Below are positions 1 to 8,410 of a stretch of DNA of 28,681 nucleotides, piece after piece. The notes under the pieces are model-generated. The model was given only the letters and a program-made list of their open reading frames with translations. It did not search any database and was not told the DNA's origin. The position numbers were made by a program, and so were the translations under genes. Numbering within the stretch: position 1 is the first letter of the stretch; each line of letters begins with the position of its first letter. This stretch comes from Dehalococcoidales bacterium (GTDB taxonomy: Bacteria > Chloroflexota > Dehalococcoidia > Dehalococcoidales > UBA2162), in contig JAUSGV010000079.1 in assembly GCA_030648675.1 (NCBI GenBank), forward strand, positions 1 through 28,681, read 5' to 3'.

Positions 1-989
1 CGATCGATATCGCCACTGCCCGCACCGAAACTTATGCCAGGCCGGGAGCGCTGCCGGAAGCCAAACCCGGATTGCTTGCAAACGACCTTTTCCGGCGTGA
101 CTTTACCGTTAATGCCATGGCCGTAGAGTTGTTTTCCGGACGGTGGGGACAACTTATCGACCTTTACGACGGCCTGAAAGACCTGAAAGCCGGGTTGATT
201 CGGATCCTTCACGACAACAGCTTTATTGACGACGCTACCCGCATCTGGCGGGCAATTCGTTACGAGCAGCGGCTCGATTTTGTCATCGAACCGGCCACGC
301 TGCGCTTGCTGAAACGGGACATTCCCCGGCTCGACACCATCAGCGGCGACCGCATCCGGCACGAGTTGGAATTGGCCTTAAAGGAATCAGCCCCGGAGAA
401 GGTCTTACGCCGGGCAAGCGATCTCCGCGTCCTGGCAAAAATTAACCCGCGGCTAAAGGGAAACGACTGGCTGTCGGAGAGATTTCAGGCGGCGCGTGAA
501 TATACCCGCCCCGATTCGCCGCCCGTACCGCTTTACCTTTCTCTTCTTGCCTATCCGCTGCTGGCTCACGACATAGAGGACATGATCGCTTTTCTTCATC
601 TGCCGAAAACGGAAGCTCAGGTTCTGCAGGAAACGGCGGAGCTGAAGTCCGTGATAAAACTTCTGGATAAGCTAAAGCTAAAGCGCAGCGAGATTTTCCG
701 CTTGCTTACCGGATATGCTGCCGCGGCATTGGAGACCAATCTCATTGCCGCCGATCCCCCGGCGGTGCGGAAACACATCCGGCTGTTTCTCACAAAATTG
801 CGTTATGTCAAGTCCGCCATAACCGGCGAAGACCTGATAAAACTCGGGGTACCGCCCGGCCCGCAAATAAAACAAATCCTGCAAAAGGTACTCAATGCCC
901 GCCTGGATGGCAAAGTACGCTCCAGGAAGGGTGAAGAGGAGCTGGCGAGCAGTTGGATCTTGAGCTGTACCCGCCACGGCGGGTGCTAA
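1..989 (+). CDS. cca: CCA-adding enzyme / tRNA nucleotidyltransferase, 5' truncated by window edge
   Basis: This is the C-terminal part of a class II tRNA nucleotidyltransferase / poly(A) polymerase family protein, which adds or repairs the 3' CCA end of tRNAs in the cytoplasm. The frame is open from base 3 and reads IDIATARTETYARPGALPE, then DLFRRDFTVNAMAVEL, the nucleotide-selecting RRDFT-NAMA block. This is followed by the tRNA-binding region (LIDLYDGLKDL, then FIDDATRIWRAIRYEQRL). The TTG at 72 is internal to the protein, so the true start lies upstream of the window. About 329 residues are visible. No HD phosphohydrolase signature is evident in the visible part. The stop (987-989) overlaps the hisC stop on the other strand. 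The choice between a full CCA-adding and an A-adding enzyme cannot be made from this part. Confidence 0.92.
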   Translation, partial: IDIATARTETYARPGALPEAKPGLLANDLFRRDFTVNAMAVELFSGRWGQLIDLYDGLKDLKAGLIRILHDNSFIDDATRIWRAIRYEQRLDFVIEPATLRLLKRDIPRLDTISGDRIRHELELALKESAPEKVLRRASDLRVLAKINPRLKGNDWLSERFQAAREYTRPDSPPVPLYLSLLAYPLLAHDIEDMIAFLHLPKTEAQVLQETAELKSVIKLLDKLKLKRSEIFRLLTGYAAAALETNLIAADPPAVRKHIRLFLTKLRYVKSAITGEDLIKLGVPPGPQIKQILQKVLNARLDGKVRSRKGEEELASSWILSCTRHGGC

Positions 990-2155
990 TGCTCGTGGTT
1001 GTGCTCTTCCTCTTCCAACATCGCTTCGAGAGAATGCTCCGTAGCCGCCTTTTCCTCGTCCGCCGCGATTTCCCGGAGGGCTACTAGTAGAGCGTCGGTT
1101 TGTTCCGGCTTTCCGACGCTAATTCGAATACAGTTCCGCAGCAGCGCATTGTCGAAATAGCGCACCAGTATGCCTTTTTGCTGCAGTGATTGCTTGAATA
1201 TTCTGGCGCCGCCTCGCATAACTTTGCAAAGAATAAAATTAGCCTGTGAAGGGAATACCTGAAGCCACCCGAATTGTTGCAACTCGCGAAACAGTCTTTC
1301 CCTCTCAAGGACTATCGCTTTCACGTTTTCCATCAGGTAGTCGAGGTCTGCCAGCGATTCCTTTACCGCGATCATGGCGGCGACATTAACGTTGTAAGGC
1401 ATCTTTATCCGCATAATGTAGTCTGCGATATTCTCCGGAAAGAGGCCGTAGCCTATTCTCAACCCGGCAAGGCCGGCCCACTTGCTGAAAGTGCGCAATA
1501 TCATCAGGTTCTCATAATGCCCGATCGCTGCCGCCAGCGTTTCTCCGCAGAATTCGTAATAAGCTTCGTCGAGTAACACCGGCACGCCGGTATCCAACAG
1601 ATCGAGAATATCATCTCGCGGCATGAGCGTACCGGTCGGATTGTTCGGATTGGCCAGGCAAACCAGCTTGGTTTTATTCGAAACGGCCGCCTTCAACGTC
1701 CTGATATTGACGGTGTAGTTTTCGTCGCGAGGAACTTCAACCAACGAACCGCCGCAAAGTTTGGTGCTGAAGTTGTATATACCGAAAGTGGGCGTGCACG
1801 ATACCACTTCATCACCGGGATTGACCAGCAGGCGGATAACCAGATCGATAAGCTGATTGCTGCCGCTGCCCGCCACGATGTGCCTTCCATCGATATTGAG
1901 ATACCCGGCCAGCAATTCCCTTAGCTTTGTCTGTTTATCGTCGGTGTAGACATGGAAATCGGCATATTTTCTCAGGGCTTTCTTCACCCGCGGGGAACAC
2001 CCGTACGGATTTTCGTTAGCGTCCAGCTTGATGATGTCTTTTACGGCAACTTCAGTCTTTCCCTCCAGGGTCTCGGGCGATGTCGCCCCGGAATATGCCA
2101 TAAAATTAACCAGGTCCCGCCTGATCAGTCTCTCGATGTTAAAATCCGGTTCCAT
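986..2155 (-). CDS. hisC: Histidinol-phosphate aminotransferase
   Basis: A PLP-dependent class I/II aminotransferase of 389 residues that converts imidazole-acetol phosphate and glutamate to histidinol phosphate. Visible signatures are the HisC LDANENPYG near residue 45, SGSNQLIDL, ANPNNPTGT, LLDEAYYEF and the Schiff-base lysine motif RTFSKWAGLAGLRIGY. The ATG is preceded by a strong ribosome binding site (AGGGAGGAAATA). It is the last gene of the hisZ-hisG-hisD-hisC operon, 41 bases after hisD. It is somewhat longer than typical HisC (about 350-360 residues) because of an acidic, histidine-bearing tail ending EEEEHNHEH, whose role is unknown. The TAG stop overlaps the stop of the convergent cca gene. 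Confidence 0.95.
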   Translation of the reverse strand: MEPDFNIERLIRRDLVNFMAYSGATSPETLEGKTEVAVKDIIKLDANENPYGCSPRVKKALRKYADFHVYTDDKQTKLRELLAGYLNIDGRHIVAGSGSNQLIDLVIRLLVNPGDEVVSCTPTFGIYNFSTKLCGGSLVEVPRDENYTVNIRTLKAAVSNKTKLVCLANPNNPTGTLMPRDDILDLLDTGVPVLLDEAYYEFCGETLAAAIGHYENLMILRTFSKWAGLAGLRIGYGLFPENIADYIMRIKMPYNVNVAAMIAVKESLADLDYLMENVKAIVLERERLFRELQQFGWLQVFPSQANFILCKVMRGGARIFKQSLQQKGILVRYFDNALLRNCIRISVGKPEQTDALLVALREIAADEEKAATEHSLEAMLEEEEHNHEH

Positions 2156-2196
2156 TATTTCCTCCCTAATCCTTCGATACGAGCAAATAATCCAAT

Positions 2197-3474
2197 CTAT
2201 CCGGTCATGCGCTGCTGTACAGCACGTGCATGTGCCCCAAAACCTTCGGCCTCAGCTATCATCCGGGCGGCGGGACCCAATTCCTGTATCGCCGCTTCGT
2301 TGACGTCGATAACGTTGGTCAGCTTGATAAAATCGAGCACGTTCAGCGGCGAACTAAACCGCGCCGTACCGCCGGTCGGCAGGACGTGACTTGGCCCGGC
2401 AACATAATCGCCCATCACCACGGTGGCTTTCTTTCCGGTAATGATGCACCCGGCGTTCTTCAGGTATTTCAGGTAAGCAGCCGGCTTATTTACCATCAAA
2501 CACAGGTGCTCCGGGGCGTAGGCGTTTGCCAGCTCGATCATTTCCTCAGGGCTGTCGACGACAGCGATAACCCCGTTACTTTCCAGAGAACGTTCGGCTA
2601 TTTCGCGACGGGGTATAGTGCTCAACTCTTCTTCGACTTCCCGCTTTACATTGACCGCCAACTGCATCGAATCGGTAACCAGGATTGCCGACGCCATGGC
2701 ATCATGTTCGGCCTGTGCCAGGATATCGGATGCGCAATAAGCCGGGTCGGCACCTGTATCGGCCAGTATCAACACCTCACTGGGGCCGGCCAATCCGTCG
2801 ATCCCGACAACCCCGTACACCAGTCTTTTGGCTATGGTTACGAAAATATTACCCGGGCCGCATATTTTGTCGACCTGAGGTACCGATTCAGTACCGTAAG
2901 CCAGCGCCGCGATCGCGTGTGCCCCGCCAACCGAGAAAACCCTGTCGACTCCGGCAATAAGCGCCGCTGCCAGAACCAGGGGCGATACCGTTCCGTCAGG
3001 CCGCGGCGGCGTCACCAGGACAATTTCCTTAACGCCCGCGACGCGGGCGGGAACGGCAGTCATCAGTACCGTAGACGGATAGCTGGCAGTGCCGCCGGGA
3101 ACATAAACGCCGACACGCTCCAGCGGCCGAACCATCTCGCTTAAACCGGGCAATTTTACTTTGGTCTGGACGGCTTTCAGTTGTGCCTGGTGAAACGCAG
3201 CAATGCGGTCTGCGGCCGTCTTCAGCGAAGCAATTAACCCCGCTTCAACCTCGCAGCACCCGCGGCTTATCCTTGCATTGTCGACTTCCAGTTCCGTTAG
3301 TTTCGCTCGATCGAACTTTTCCGTGTATTCGAGCAGGGCTTTATCGCCATGCTTTCGCACGTATTCGATTATGCCGCGGACAGATGCTTCCCTTTCGTCT
3401 GCTTCATTGCCTGGAGCCTTTCCCTGCCGCGATAATGCCCGGCTGGCGGCCTCGAAACCTTCAACGATCTTCAT
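2197..3474 (-). CDS. hisD: Histidinol dehydrogenase
   Basis: A zinc enzyme of 425 residues that catalyses the last two steps of histidine synthesis, histidinol to histidine with two NAD. Visible family signatures are PLERVGVYVPGGTASYPSTV, CGPGNIFVTIAKRLVYG, GPSEVLILAD, QAEHDAMASAILVT, the catalytic YAPEHLCLM and GPSHVLPTGGTARFSSPL. The length matches the family. It starts 5 bases after the hisG stop, with a modest AGGA ribosome binding site, and is co-transcribed with hisZ, hisG and hisC. Confidence 0.96.
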   Translation of the reverse strand: MKIVEGFEAASRALSRQGKAPGNEADEREASVRGIIEYVRKHGDKALLEYTEKFDRAKLTELEVDNARISRGCCEVEAGLIASLKTAADRIAAFHQAQLKAVQTKVKLPGLSEMVRPLERVGVYVPGGTASYPSTVLMTAVPARVAGVKEIVLVTPPRPDGTVSPLVLAAALIAGVDRVFSVGGAHAIAALAYGTESVPQVDKICGPGNIFVTIAKRLVYGVVGIDGLAGPSEVLILADTGADPAYCASDILAQAEHDAMASAILVTDSMQLAVNVKREVEEELSTIPRREIAERSLESNGVIAVVDSPEEMIELANAYAPEHLCLMVNKPAAYLKYLKNAGCIITGKKATVVMGDYVAGPSHVLPTGGTARFSSPLNVLDFIKLTNVIDVNEAAIQELGPAARMIAEAEGFGAHARAVQQRMTG

Positions 3475-3479
3475 CTTCG

Positions 3480-4895
3480 TTATCCTGCGGCCTTGCGTAA
3501 AATACCGGCGATAGACTCTATTTTCCGGCTCTTTTTATTATCGGCAAGACTGTCTTTATTGGCGATAAGCCGGGCGGTCGATTCGAACAACGTCTCAATG
3601 ATCTTGAGACGGTTTTGCGCCAGTGTACGCCCAGTTTGCGTATTTTCAATCAATACGTCAGCATCCTCGGTCAAAAAGGCCTCGGTAGCTCCCCACGTGG
3701 GTATCACCTTATAAACCCCGAGATGATTGTCCCGGGCATATTTATCTGCGATATTGGCGTATTCGGCGGCGACGCGGATAGGCACGCCTTTATCCGCCCA
3801 GAGCTGCCTCAATTCAGCAGTATTGCTTACCGGCACATCCTCGCTAACGACGGCCACGATCCTCACCCAGCCGAACTTAAGGTCGAGTAGCTCGACAACC
3901 GGGCTGGCCGGGAATTGATTGAGATGCTCGGTCAGCCAGTCCACACCGGTAATGGCAAGGTCGAAGTTACCGTTGGCGACCTGCAGCGGCATGTCCTGCG
4001 GCCGGATTACCTTGATGGTCACTCCTTCCAAACTTGATTTCGGCCGCCGGTTTCCAGACTTGGACGGATAATCCTCGATGCTAATGCCGGCTTTCGTCAG
4101 CAACTCGATGGTCGGCTGCTGCTGATGTCCGTCCGCCAAGGCCAATCGAATAGTTTCTCCCGCAGGTTCCCCAACCGGTAGTCTTGCCGACTCTAATTTT
4201 ATGGTTGCCTCAGGCAAAGCATCCCGCTTGACATCCTCAGATGACAAAACATTTTCGATGGCGGCCAGTGCCTTGCTTAAGTCTTTGGTTTCCCAACTCG
4301 ACCGGTTAGCGATAAGATAGGCGCTGTATCCAAGCACCCGGCTCACCGCAACCAACCCGTGATTCAGACTTTTTTCCGCAGCTTTCCTGGAAACCAGGAC
4401 GATATCAGCGTTTTCCGGCGGATAAGCTTCCGCCGCGCCCCACAGCGGGAATACACTGAACCGTTTTAATCTCAGGTCGAGGGCAAACGACTCGGTCAAA
4501 TTCGGATACTCGCTGGCTAACCGGATAACGTCTCTTGTGTTCTTGATAACGTCCAACTGCGGAGATGCCAGGGTTGTACTGGCGGCGGCGTAAATCGCAC
4601 CATTTCCGTATCCGAGGTCCCTCAATTTGACCAGGTCTGAGTCCGGATACTTGGCCAGAAGCTCTTCGATCCAGTCCAGACCGCAAATTCCCAGGTCGTA
4701 GTTACCGACCGCAACCTGGATAGGGATGTCGCGTTCCTGAAACACCTTGGCAAAAAGGCCGAGAAATGATTGCGATTTTAACCGGTAGGCACGCGTCCCT
4801 TCCCGGTAATCATCCAGGCCCCAACCGGCCCTTGACAGAAGCGACGACGTTTCCCCCAGGAGCGGTCCCTTGGGTAAGGCTATTTTGAATTGCAA
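3480..4895 (-). CDS. hisG: ATP phosphoribosyltransferase, tandem double-domain form
   Basis: HisG condenses ATP and PRPP in the first committed step of histidine synthesis. I place the start at a TTG at 4895: it is 2 bases after the hisZ stop, has AGGAGG upstream, and puts the canonical N-terminal ALPKG at residues 6-10. The open frame extends further upstream, but only inside hisZ. The product is 471 residues, against about 210 (short) or 300 (long) for usual HisG, because it contains two HisG-like copies. Copy 1 (about 1-220) has IALPKG and GNYDLGICGLDW, but a degenerate PRPP loop (RKAAEKSLNHGL). Copy 2 (about 248-471) has degenerate ALADG but GNFDLAITGVDW and the intact loop ENTQTGRTLAQNRL. 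The copies also share a FPLWGAAEA / IPTWGATEA segment. It is directly downstream of hisZ, its expected regulatory partner. Whether this double form is known in relatives I cannot check. Confidence 0.88.
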   Translation of the reverse strand: MQFKIALPKGPLLGETSSLLSRAGWGLDDYREGTRAYRLKSQSFLGLFAKVFQERDIPIQVAVGNYDLGICGLDWIEELLAKYPDSDLVKLRDLGYGNGAIYAAASTTLASPQLDVIKNTRDVIRLASEYPNLTESFALDLRLKRFSVFPLWGAAEAYPPENADIVLVSRKAAEKSLNHGLVAVSRVLGYSAYLIANRSSWETKDLSKALAAIENVLSSEDVKRDALPEATIKLESARLPVGEPAGETIRLALADGHQQQPTIELLTKAGISIEDYPSKSGNRRPKSSLEGVTIKVIRPQDMPLQVANGNFDLAITGVDWLTEHLNQFPASPVVELLDLKFGWVRIVAVVSEDVPVSNTAELRQLWADKGVPIRVAAEYANIADKYARDNHLGVYKVIPTWGATEAFLTEDADVLIENTQTGRTLAQNRLKIIETLFESTARLIANKDSLADNKKSRKIESIAGILRKAAG

Positions 4896-4897
4896 CC

Positions 4898-5923
4898 CTA
4901 TCTCTTCCTCCTGACGGAGGAATTTTTGCTGCCTGTTTTCGTCGCCGTTTCCAAGCTGACGATTTCCATCAGGCAATCAAGGTACAGAGCAAAACCTAAA
5001 GCTGGAGTGTCCGGACCGCCCATGAGCGGAATAAGGGCATCATATCTCCCGCCGCCGCCAACTTCCCGGTCGCCGGCAAAAAGCCGGAATATCAAACCGG
5101 TATAGTATTCAAATCCGCGTCCGGAAGTGATATCGATTTCGTATCGACAATCGATAGTTTCGAGTAGGTCGACAACATCGATAAAGTTATTGAATGGAAC
5201 TTCAAGCCCCGGAAGATCGTGATTGAACAGCGACCTCATGTTCTTGAGGAAACCGGCAGACTTGCCTTTCATTTCGAGAAGCTCCCCCAGGGTTTTGACC
5301 AGGTCGGGCCTTTCCGGGTTCAACCTGGTCAGATCGGAAAGATCCCCATCGAGAATACGGTCGAATACTTTATCCTGTTCATCGTGACTTAGCCGGAATT
5401 CGGAAAGCAGCTTTCGGATCAAACCGGCATGGGACAACTTCAGCTTAACGTCTTTCAACCCCAGCTTAGCCAGGACATCCAGCGCCAGGGTAACTATTTC
5501 AAGATCGGCTTCAGGCGACCCGGCGCCGATAAGTTCGGCCCCACACTGCCACCTCTCCCGCGCTTCCTTCCCCGTCTGTTCGAAACTGAAAACATTGGTG
5601 ACGTAACTGAGCCTCGCCAACTGTTTGTCCGACATTGATTCTATATACAGCCTGGCGATGGGGATGGTACCGTCGGGCCGCAGCACAACTCTTTCCCCGC
5701 TCCATCCGTCCCAATCAAGAAACGAATAAACGCCGCGCAAGCGGCTGGGTGTCAGTGTCCCTGTCGACGTAAAGAGATGCAAGTATTCAATAGTGGACGT
5801 CCTGACCTCTTCATATCCGCTATCGAGGCAGCATTCTCTGAATTTATCTTCGACAAAACGGAACCGCCGCATGTCTACCGTAGACAAGTCACGGGTACCT
5901 TTACACCTTTGTATTTTCATCAA
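4898..5923 (-). CDS. hisZ: ATP phosphoribosyltransferase regulatory subunit (HisRS-like)
   Basis: A paralogue of the histidyl-tRNA synthetase catalytic core that serves as the regulatory subunit of short-form HisG. It has 341 residues: CKGTRDLS at the N terminus, motif 2 LRPDGTIPIARLY, GRGFEYYTGLIF, and the motif 3 region GGGGRYDALIPLMGG followed by PALGFALYLDCL. A true HisRS has a motif 3 arginine (MERL type) here and a C-terminal anticodon-binding domain. Both are missing, which together with position next to hisG supports HisZ. It is the first gene of the his operon. Two consecutive ATGs occur at the start and the choice between them is uncertain. Its stop is 2 bases before the hisG TTG, so translational coupling is likely. 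Confidence 0.88.
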   Translation of the reverse strand: MMKIQRCKGTRDLSTVDMRRFRFVEDKFRECCLDSGYEEVRTSTIEYLHLFTSTGTLTPSRLRGVYSFLDWDGWSGERVVLRPDGTIPIARLYIESMSDKQLARLSYVTNVFSFEQTGKEARERWQCGAELIGAGSPEADLEIVTLALDVLAKLGLKDVKLKLSHAGLIRKLLSEFRLSHDEQDKVFDRILDGDLSDLTRLNPERPDLVKTLGELLEMKGKSAGFLKNMRSLFNHDLPGLEVPFNNFIDVVDLLETIDCRYEIDITSGRGFEYYTGLIFRLFAGDREVGGGGRYDALIPLMGGPDTPALGFALYLDCLMEIVSLETATKTGSKNSSVRRKR

Positions 5924-5949
5924 TCCTACCTTATATAAGCGATTGGTAA

Positions 5950-5978
5950 ATTCTACACTACCTTCAACGCTCGTTCAA
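5950..5978 (-). promoter_or_regulatory. Putative promoter of the hisZGDC operon
   Basis: On the minus strand, TTGAAC (5978-5973) and TAGAAT (5955-5950) are separated by exactly 17 bases, about 26 bases before the hisZ ATG. This is a good sigma-70-type match by eye. No attenuator or T-box-like leader fits in the short leader. Confidence 0.5.
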
Positions 5979-6117
5979 CCGTTCCCAATCGATGCGTACC
6001 CAATTCGCTTTAAAGGTATTCCTCCAATCTTCATAACTTTTTAACAATTATTCGTTAAAATAAATGATTGAGTATTTCAGAAGAGCTTTTTTGCGGACTT
6101 TTTGACGGGAGGGGAAT

Positions 6118-7209
6118 ATGGGGAAAGTCAACTGGAAAATCGTAGCCGGGGGCGTAGCGATCTTCGTTCTGGGAATTGCCGTAGCGTCGGTGGGGCCTTT
6201 GACGTCAGTCCGCCCGCAAATGACCTTCGCTCAACCCGCGTTGTATGACGAAGGAACCGTAATGTCCATTTATGACAAGAGCACCCCGGCCATAGTGGAA
6301 ATCGATGTCGCTCAAGCATCATTACGAGGTAGAGTAATCGGTGAAGGACAGGGTTCCGGATTTTTGATCAATACCGACGGCACCATACTGACCAATAACC
6401 ACGTGGTCGAAGGAGCCTCTAAAATATTGGTTGTTTTCAATAACGGTAAAACCGTCTCTGCTAACGTCGTGGGGACAGATTCGATTCACGACCTCGCCCT
6501 GATAAAAGTAGACCCGTCCGCTGTTTCGGGCGTCACCCCGCTGACGCTTGCCGATTCCAACACGGTCAAGCCGGGACAGATGGCAATAGCGATGGGATTC
6601 CCCTTCGGACTCGATGAATCGATCACGGTAGGCGTAATCAGCGGACTTAATCGCACCGTCAGCGGCAGCCGGCTTACCGGAATGCTGCAAACTGATGCGG
6701 CATTGAACCCGGGTAACTCTGGAGGACCTCTGCTTAACGCTAACGGCGAAGTTATCGGCATCAACACAGCAATAGAGACCCAAGCTGGAGCTGAGGGGAT
6801 CGGCTTCGCCATTCCATCCAATGTTGCCAGGAGAGCATTGCCGGCATTAAGCACCGGCAAGTCACTCCAGAGGCCATGGATGGGCATCAGCTATCTGGCA
6901 TTGAACGCCGACCTTGCCCGGCAGCTCAACATCTCCGTCGATCGAGGTATATATATAGTGAATGTCATTCCCGAAAGCCCGGCAGAAAAAGCCGGCCTCA
7001 AAGGAAGCGGTGTCAGTCAGAATCGAACGCCCTCTCCCGGCGGGGACGTCATTACGGCGGTTGACGGGCATTCCGTAAAGAGCATTTTCGACCTTTTAAC
7101 GTACGTGTCAGACAAGCAAGTCGGAGACCCGGTAACGCTTTCCGTGCTCCGGGCCGGGAGTTCAACAGAACTTACCCTGACCCTCGGTGCCAGGCCGTCA
7201 GCGAACTAA
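6118..7209 (+). CDS. HtrA/DegP-family serine protease with PDZ domain
   Basis: A membrane-anchored, outward-facing S1C protease of 363 residues for envelope protein quality control. A single hydrophobic segment at about residues 7-25 looks like an uncleaved signal anchor. The trypsin-like domain has His95 (TNNHVVEGA), Asp125 (SIHDLALIK) and Ser201 (NPGNSGGPL), so the catalytic triad is complete. GIGFAIPSN follows, then one PDZ domain at about 255-360 (IVNVIPESPAEKAGLKG, DVITAVDGHSV). The ATG is preceded by GGGAGGGG. It is divergent from the his operon and convergent with a second trypsin-like protease, with a hairpin terminator between them. Only one PDZ domain is present, as in DegS-type or many Gram-positive/Chloroflexota HtrA proteins. 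Confidence 0.93.
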   Translation: MGKVNWKIVAGGVAIFVLGIAVASVGPLTSVRPQMTFAQPALYDEGTVMSIYDKSTPAIVEIDVAQASLRGRVIGEGQGSGFLINTDGTILTNNHVVEGASKILVVFNNGKTVSANVVGTDSIHDLALIKVDPSAVSGVTPLTLADSNTVKPGQMAIAMGFPFGLDESITVGVISGLNRTVSGSRLTGMLQTDAALNPGNSGGPLLNANGEVIGINTAIETQAGAEGIGFAIPSNVARRALPALSTGKSLQRPWMGISYLALNADLARQLNISVDRGIYIVNVIPESPAEKAGLKGSGVSQNRTPSPGGDVITAVDGHSVKSIFDLLTYVSDKQVGDPVTLSVLRAGSSTELTLTLGARPSAN

Positions 7210-7247
7210 AGCGAAAGGCACCTGCCTGGAATAACAGACCATCCTTA

Positions 7248-7286
7248 AACAAGAAAGGCGAGTTTAACTCGCGCCTTTCTTGTTTT
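7248..7286 (+). terminator. Rho-independent terminator between convergent protease genes
   Basis: AACAAGAAAGGCG (7248-7260) and CGCCTTTCTTGTT (7272-7284) form a perfect 13-bp stem with a short loop, followed by TT on the plus strand. It ends the htrA transcript. Because the left flank is TTAAAC, it may also work weakly for the minus-strand gene. Confidence 0.75.
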
Positions 7287-7310
7287 CACTTTATGCGTGT
7301 GCGACGCGTT

Positions 7311-8273
7311 TCAACCGCCGACGTACTGTTGAATGAGCGGCAACAGTTCCGATATGGGCAAACAATAACCCATATTCATTACCGGGTCACCAAGATCATT
7401 GTAAACGTCAGCCGAATCGTTTATGCCGATAACCTGGCCGGCCATGTTGAAAAGCGGGCCGCCGCTATCGCCGGAATTAATAGCGGCGTCGGTCTGCACA
7501 TATCTGAAATTATCGCTCAACGTTCGAAACGCGGAAATGATGCCGAAGGTAAAAGACGGATTGGGGGTATAGCCGAGAGCGAATCCGCCGGAAACCACAG
7601 CATCACCAACGCTGGCCGTGTCGGAAGATGCCAATTGTGCAACAGCAAGATTGGCCGGAACGGAATTCAACTTAATTACCGCCCAATCGCGGCCCCTCGC
7701 CCCGGCAACGAACGTTGCCGGAACAGTTGTATTGTCGCTAAGAGTGACATCGATGGCACTTCCCCCGGAAACGACGTGATAGGCAGTCAAAATATAGCCC
7801 TGCTTGCTGATAATGACGCCGGTGCCGATACTTTCTCCGCGTCCCAGTGTAACCGTGATATACGCTAACGTGGGCTGAGTCTTGGTAATCAAGGCGTTCA
7901 CCGAGGTAAATGTCTGACTGGTGTTTACACTAGCCCCGGCCGGTCCGGGCGGTCCTGCAGGCCCCGTTGCACCCGCAGTACCCGTTGCACCTGCAGGTCC
8001 GGTAGGCCCGGTTGGGCCGGCTGGGCCTTGCGTTCCTTGCGGCCCGGTCGCGCCCGCAGTCCCGGCAGGCCCTGTTGGGCCGGCTGTACCGACTGGGCCG
8101 ACTACGCTTCCGGCGTCCACGGTTTGGCCGTTGGACAACGAGAGCACGAGATGTCCGGAGCCATTCACGCTAGCTCCCGAAATACTGGTACCCGCCGGTC
8201 CGGTGCATCCTGCCAACGATACGAGCAATACGGAAACTAGAATAAAAGACGCTGCGGCTTTTTTGAATTTCAT
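7311..8273 (-). CDS. Lipoprotein trypsin-like protease with collagen-like stalk
   Basis: I choose the ATG at 8273 (320 residues) because it follows GGAGGT at 10 bases and begins a lipoprotein signal, MKFKKAA then a hydrophobic core, with lipobox LAGC (Cys23). An upstream in-frame start at 8345 would add 24 basic residues before the signal. After Cys23 comes a short region, then 19 consecutive Gly-X-Y triplets (about residues 59-115) rich in GPA, GAT and GPT. The S1 protease domain follows with His166 (LTAYHVV), Asp196 (GRDWAVIKL) and Ser270 (INSGDSGGPL), so it is probably active. No PDZ domain is present. By inference it is a secreted, membrane-tethered protease held off the surface by a trimerising or rod-like collagen stalk. 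It is convergent with htrA. Substrate unknown. Confidence 0.85.
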   Translation of the reverse strand: MKFKKAAASFILVSVLLVSLAGCTGPAGTSISGASVNGSGHLVLSLSNGQTVDAGSVVGPVGTAGPTGPAGTAGATGPQGTQGPAGPTGPTGPAGATGTAGATGPAGPPGPAGASVNTSQTFTSVNALITKTQPTLAYITVTLGRGESIGTGVIISKQGYILTAYHVVSGGSAIDVTLSDNTTVPATFVAGARGRDWAVIKLNSVPANLAVAQLASSDTASVGDAVVSGGFALGYTPNPSFTFGIISAFRTLSDNFRYVQTDAAINSGDSGGPLFNMAGQVIGINDSADVYNDLGDPVMNMGYCLPISELLPLIQQYVGG

Positions 8274-8410
8274 TTTTTCCAATACCTCCATTCGAAAAAG
8301 ATTTCGAGCACGCTTTTTCACCAATTTGGACTGGAGCAAGGTCAATGTCCGCTTAAATGTATGTTACATCGCAAAATATATCATAGTTATCAATTTGTCT
8401 GTCTGAATAT

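Noticed and set aside
2230..3144. A long plus-strand frame opposite hisD (304 residues)
   Set aside because: It is the antisense shadow of a well-supported hisD with no family signature and no ribosome binding site of note.
4896..4976. Upstream TTG start for hisG adding 27 residues
   Set aside because: It would overlap hisZ coding sequence by about 80 bases and precede the normal HisG N terminus. The TTG at 4895 fits better.
4898..5923. Histidyl-tRNA synthetase (hisS)
   Set aside because: It lacks the anticodon-binding domain and the motif 3 arginine (LDCL in place of MERL), and sits beside hisG.
7921..8406. A plus-strand frame rich in GPAGP (161 residues)
   Set aside because: It is the complement of the Gly-X-Y-encoding region of the minus-strand protease. 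GC-rich triplet repeats read as Pro/Gly/Ala in both strands.
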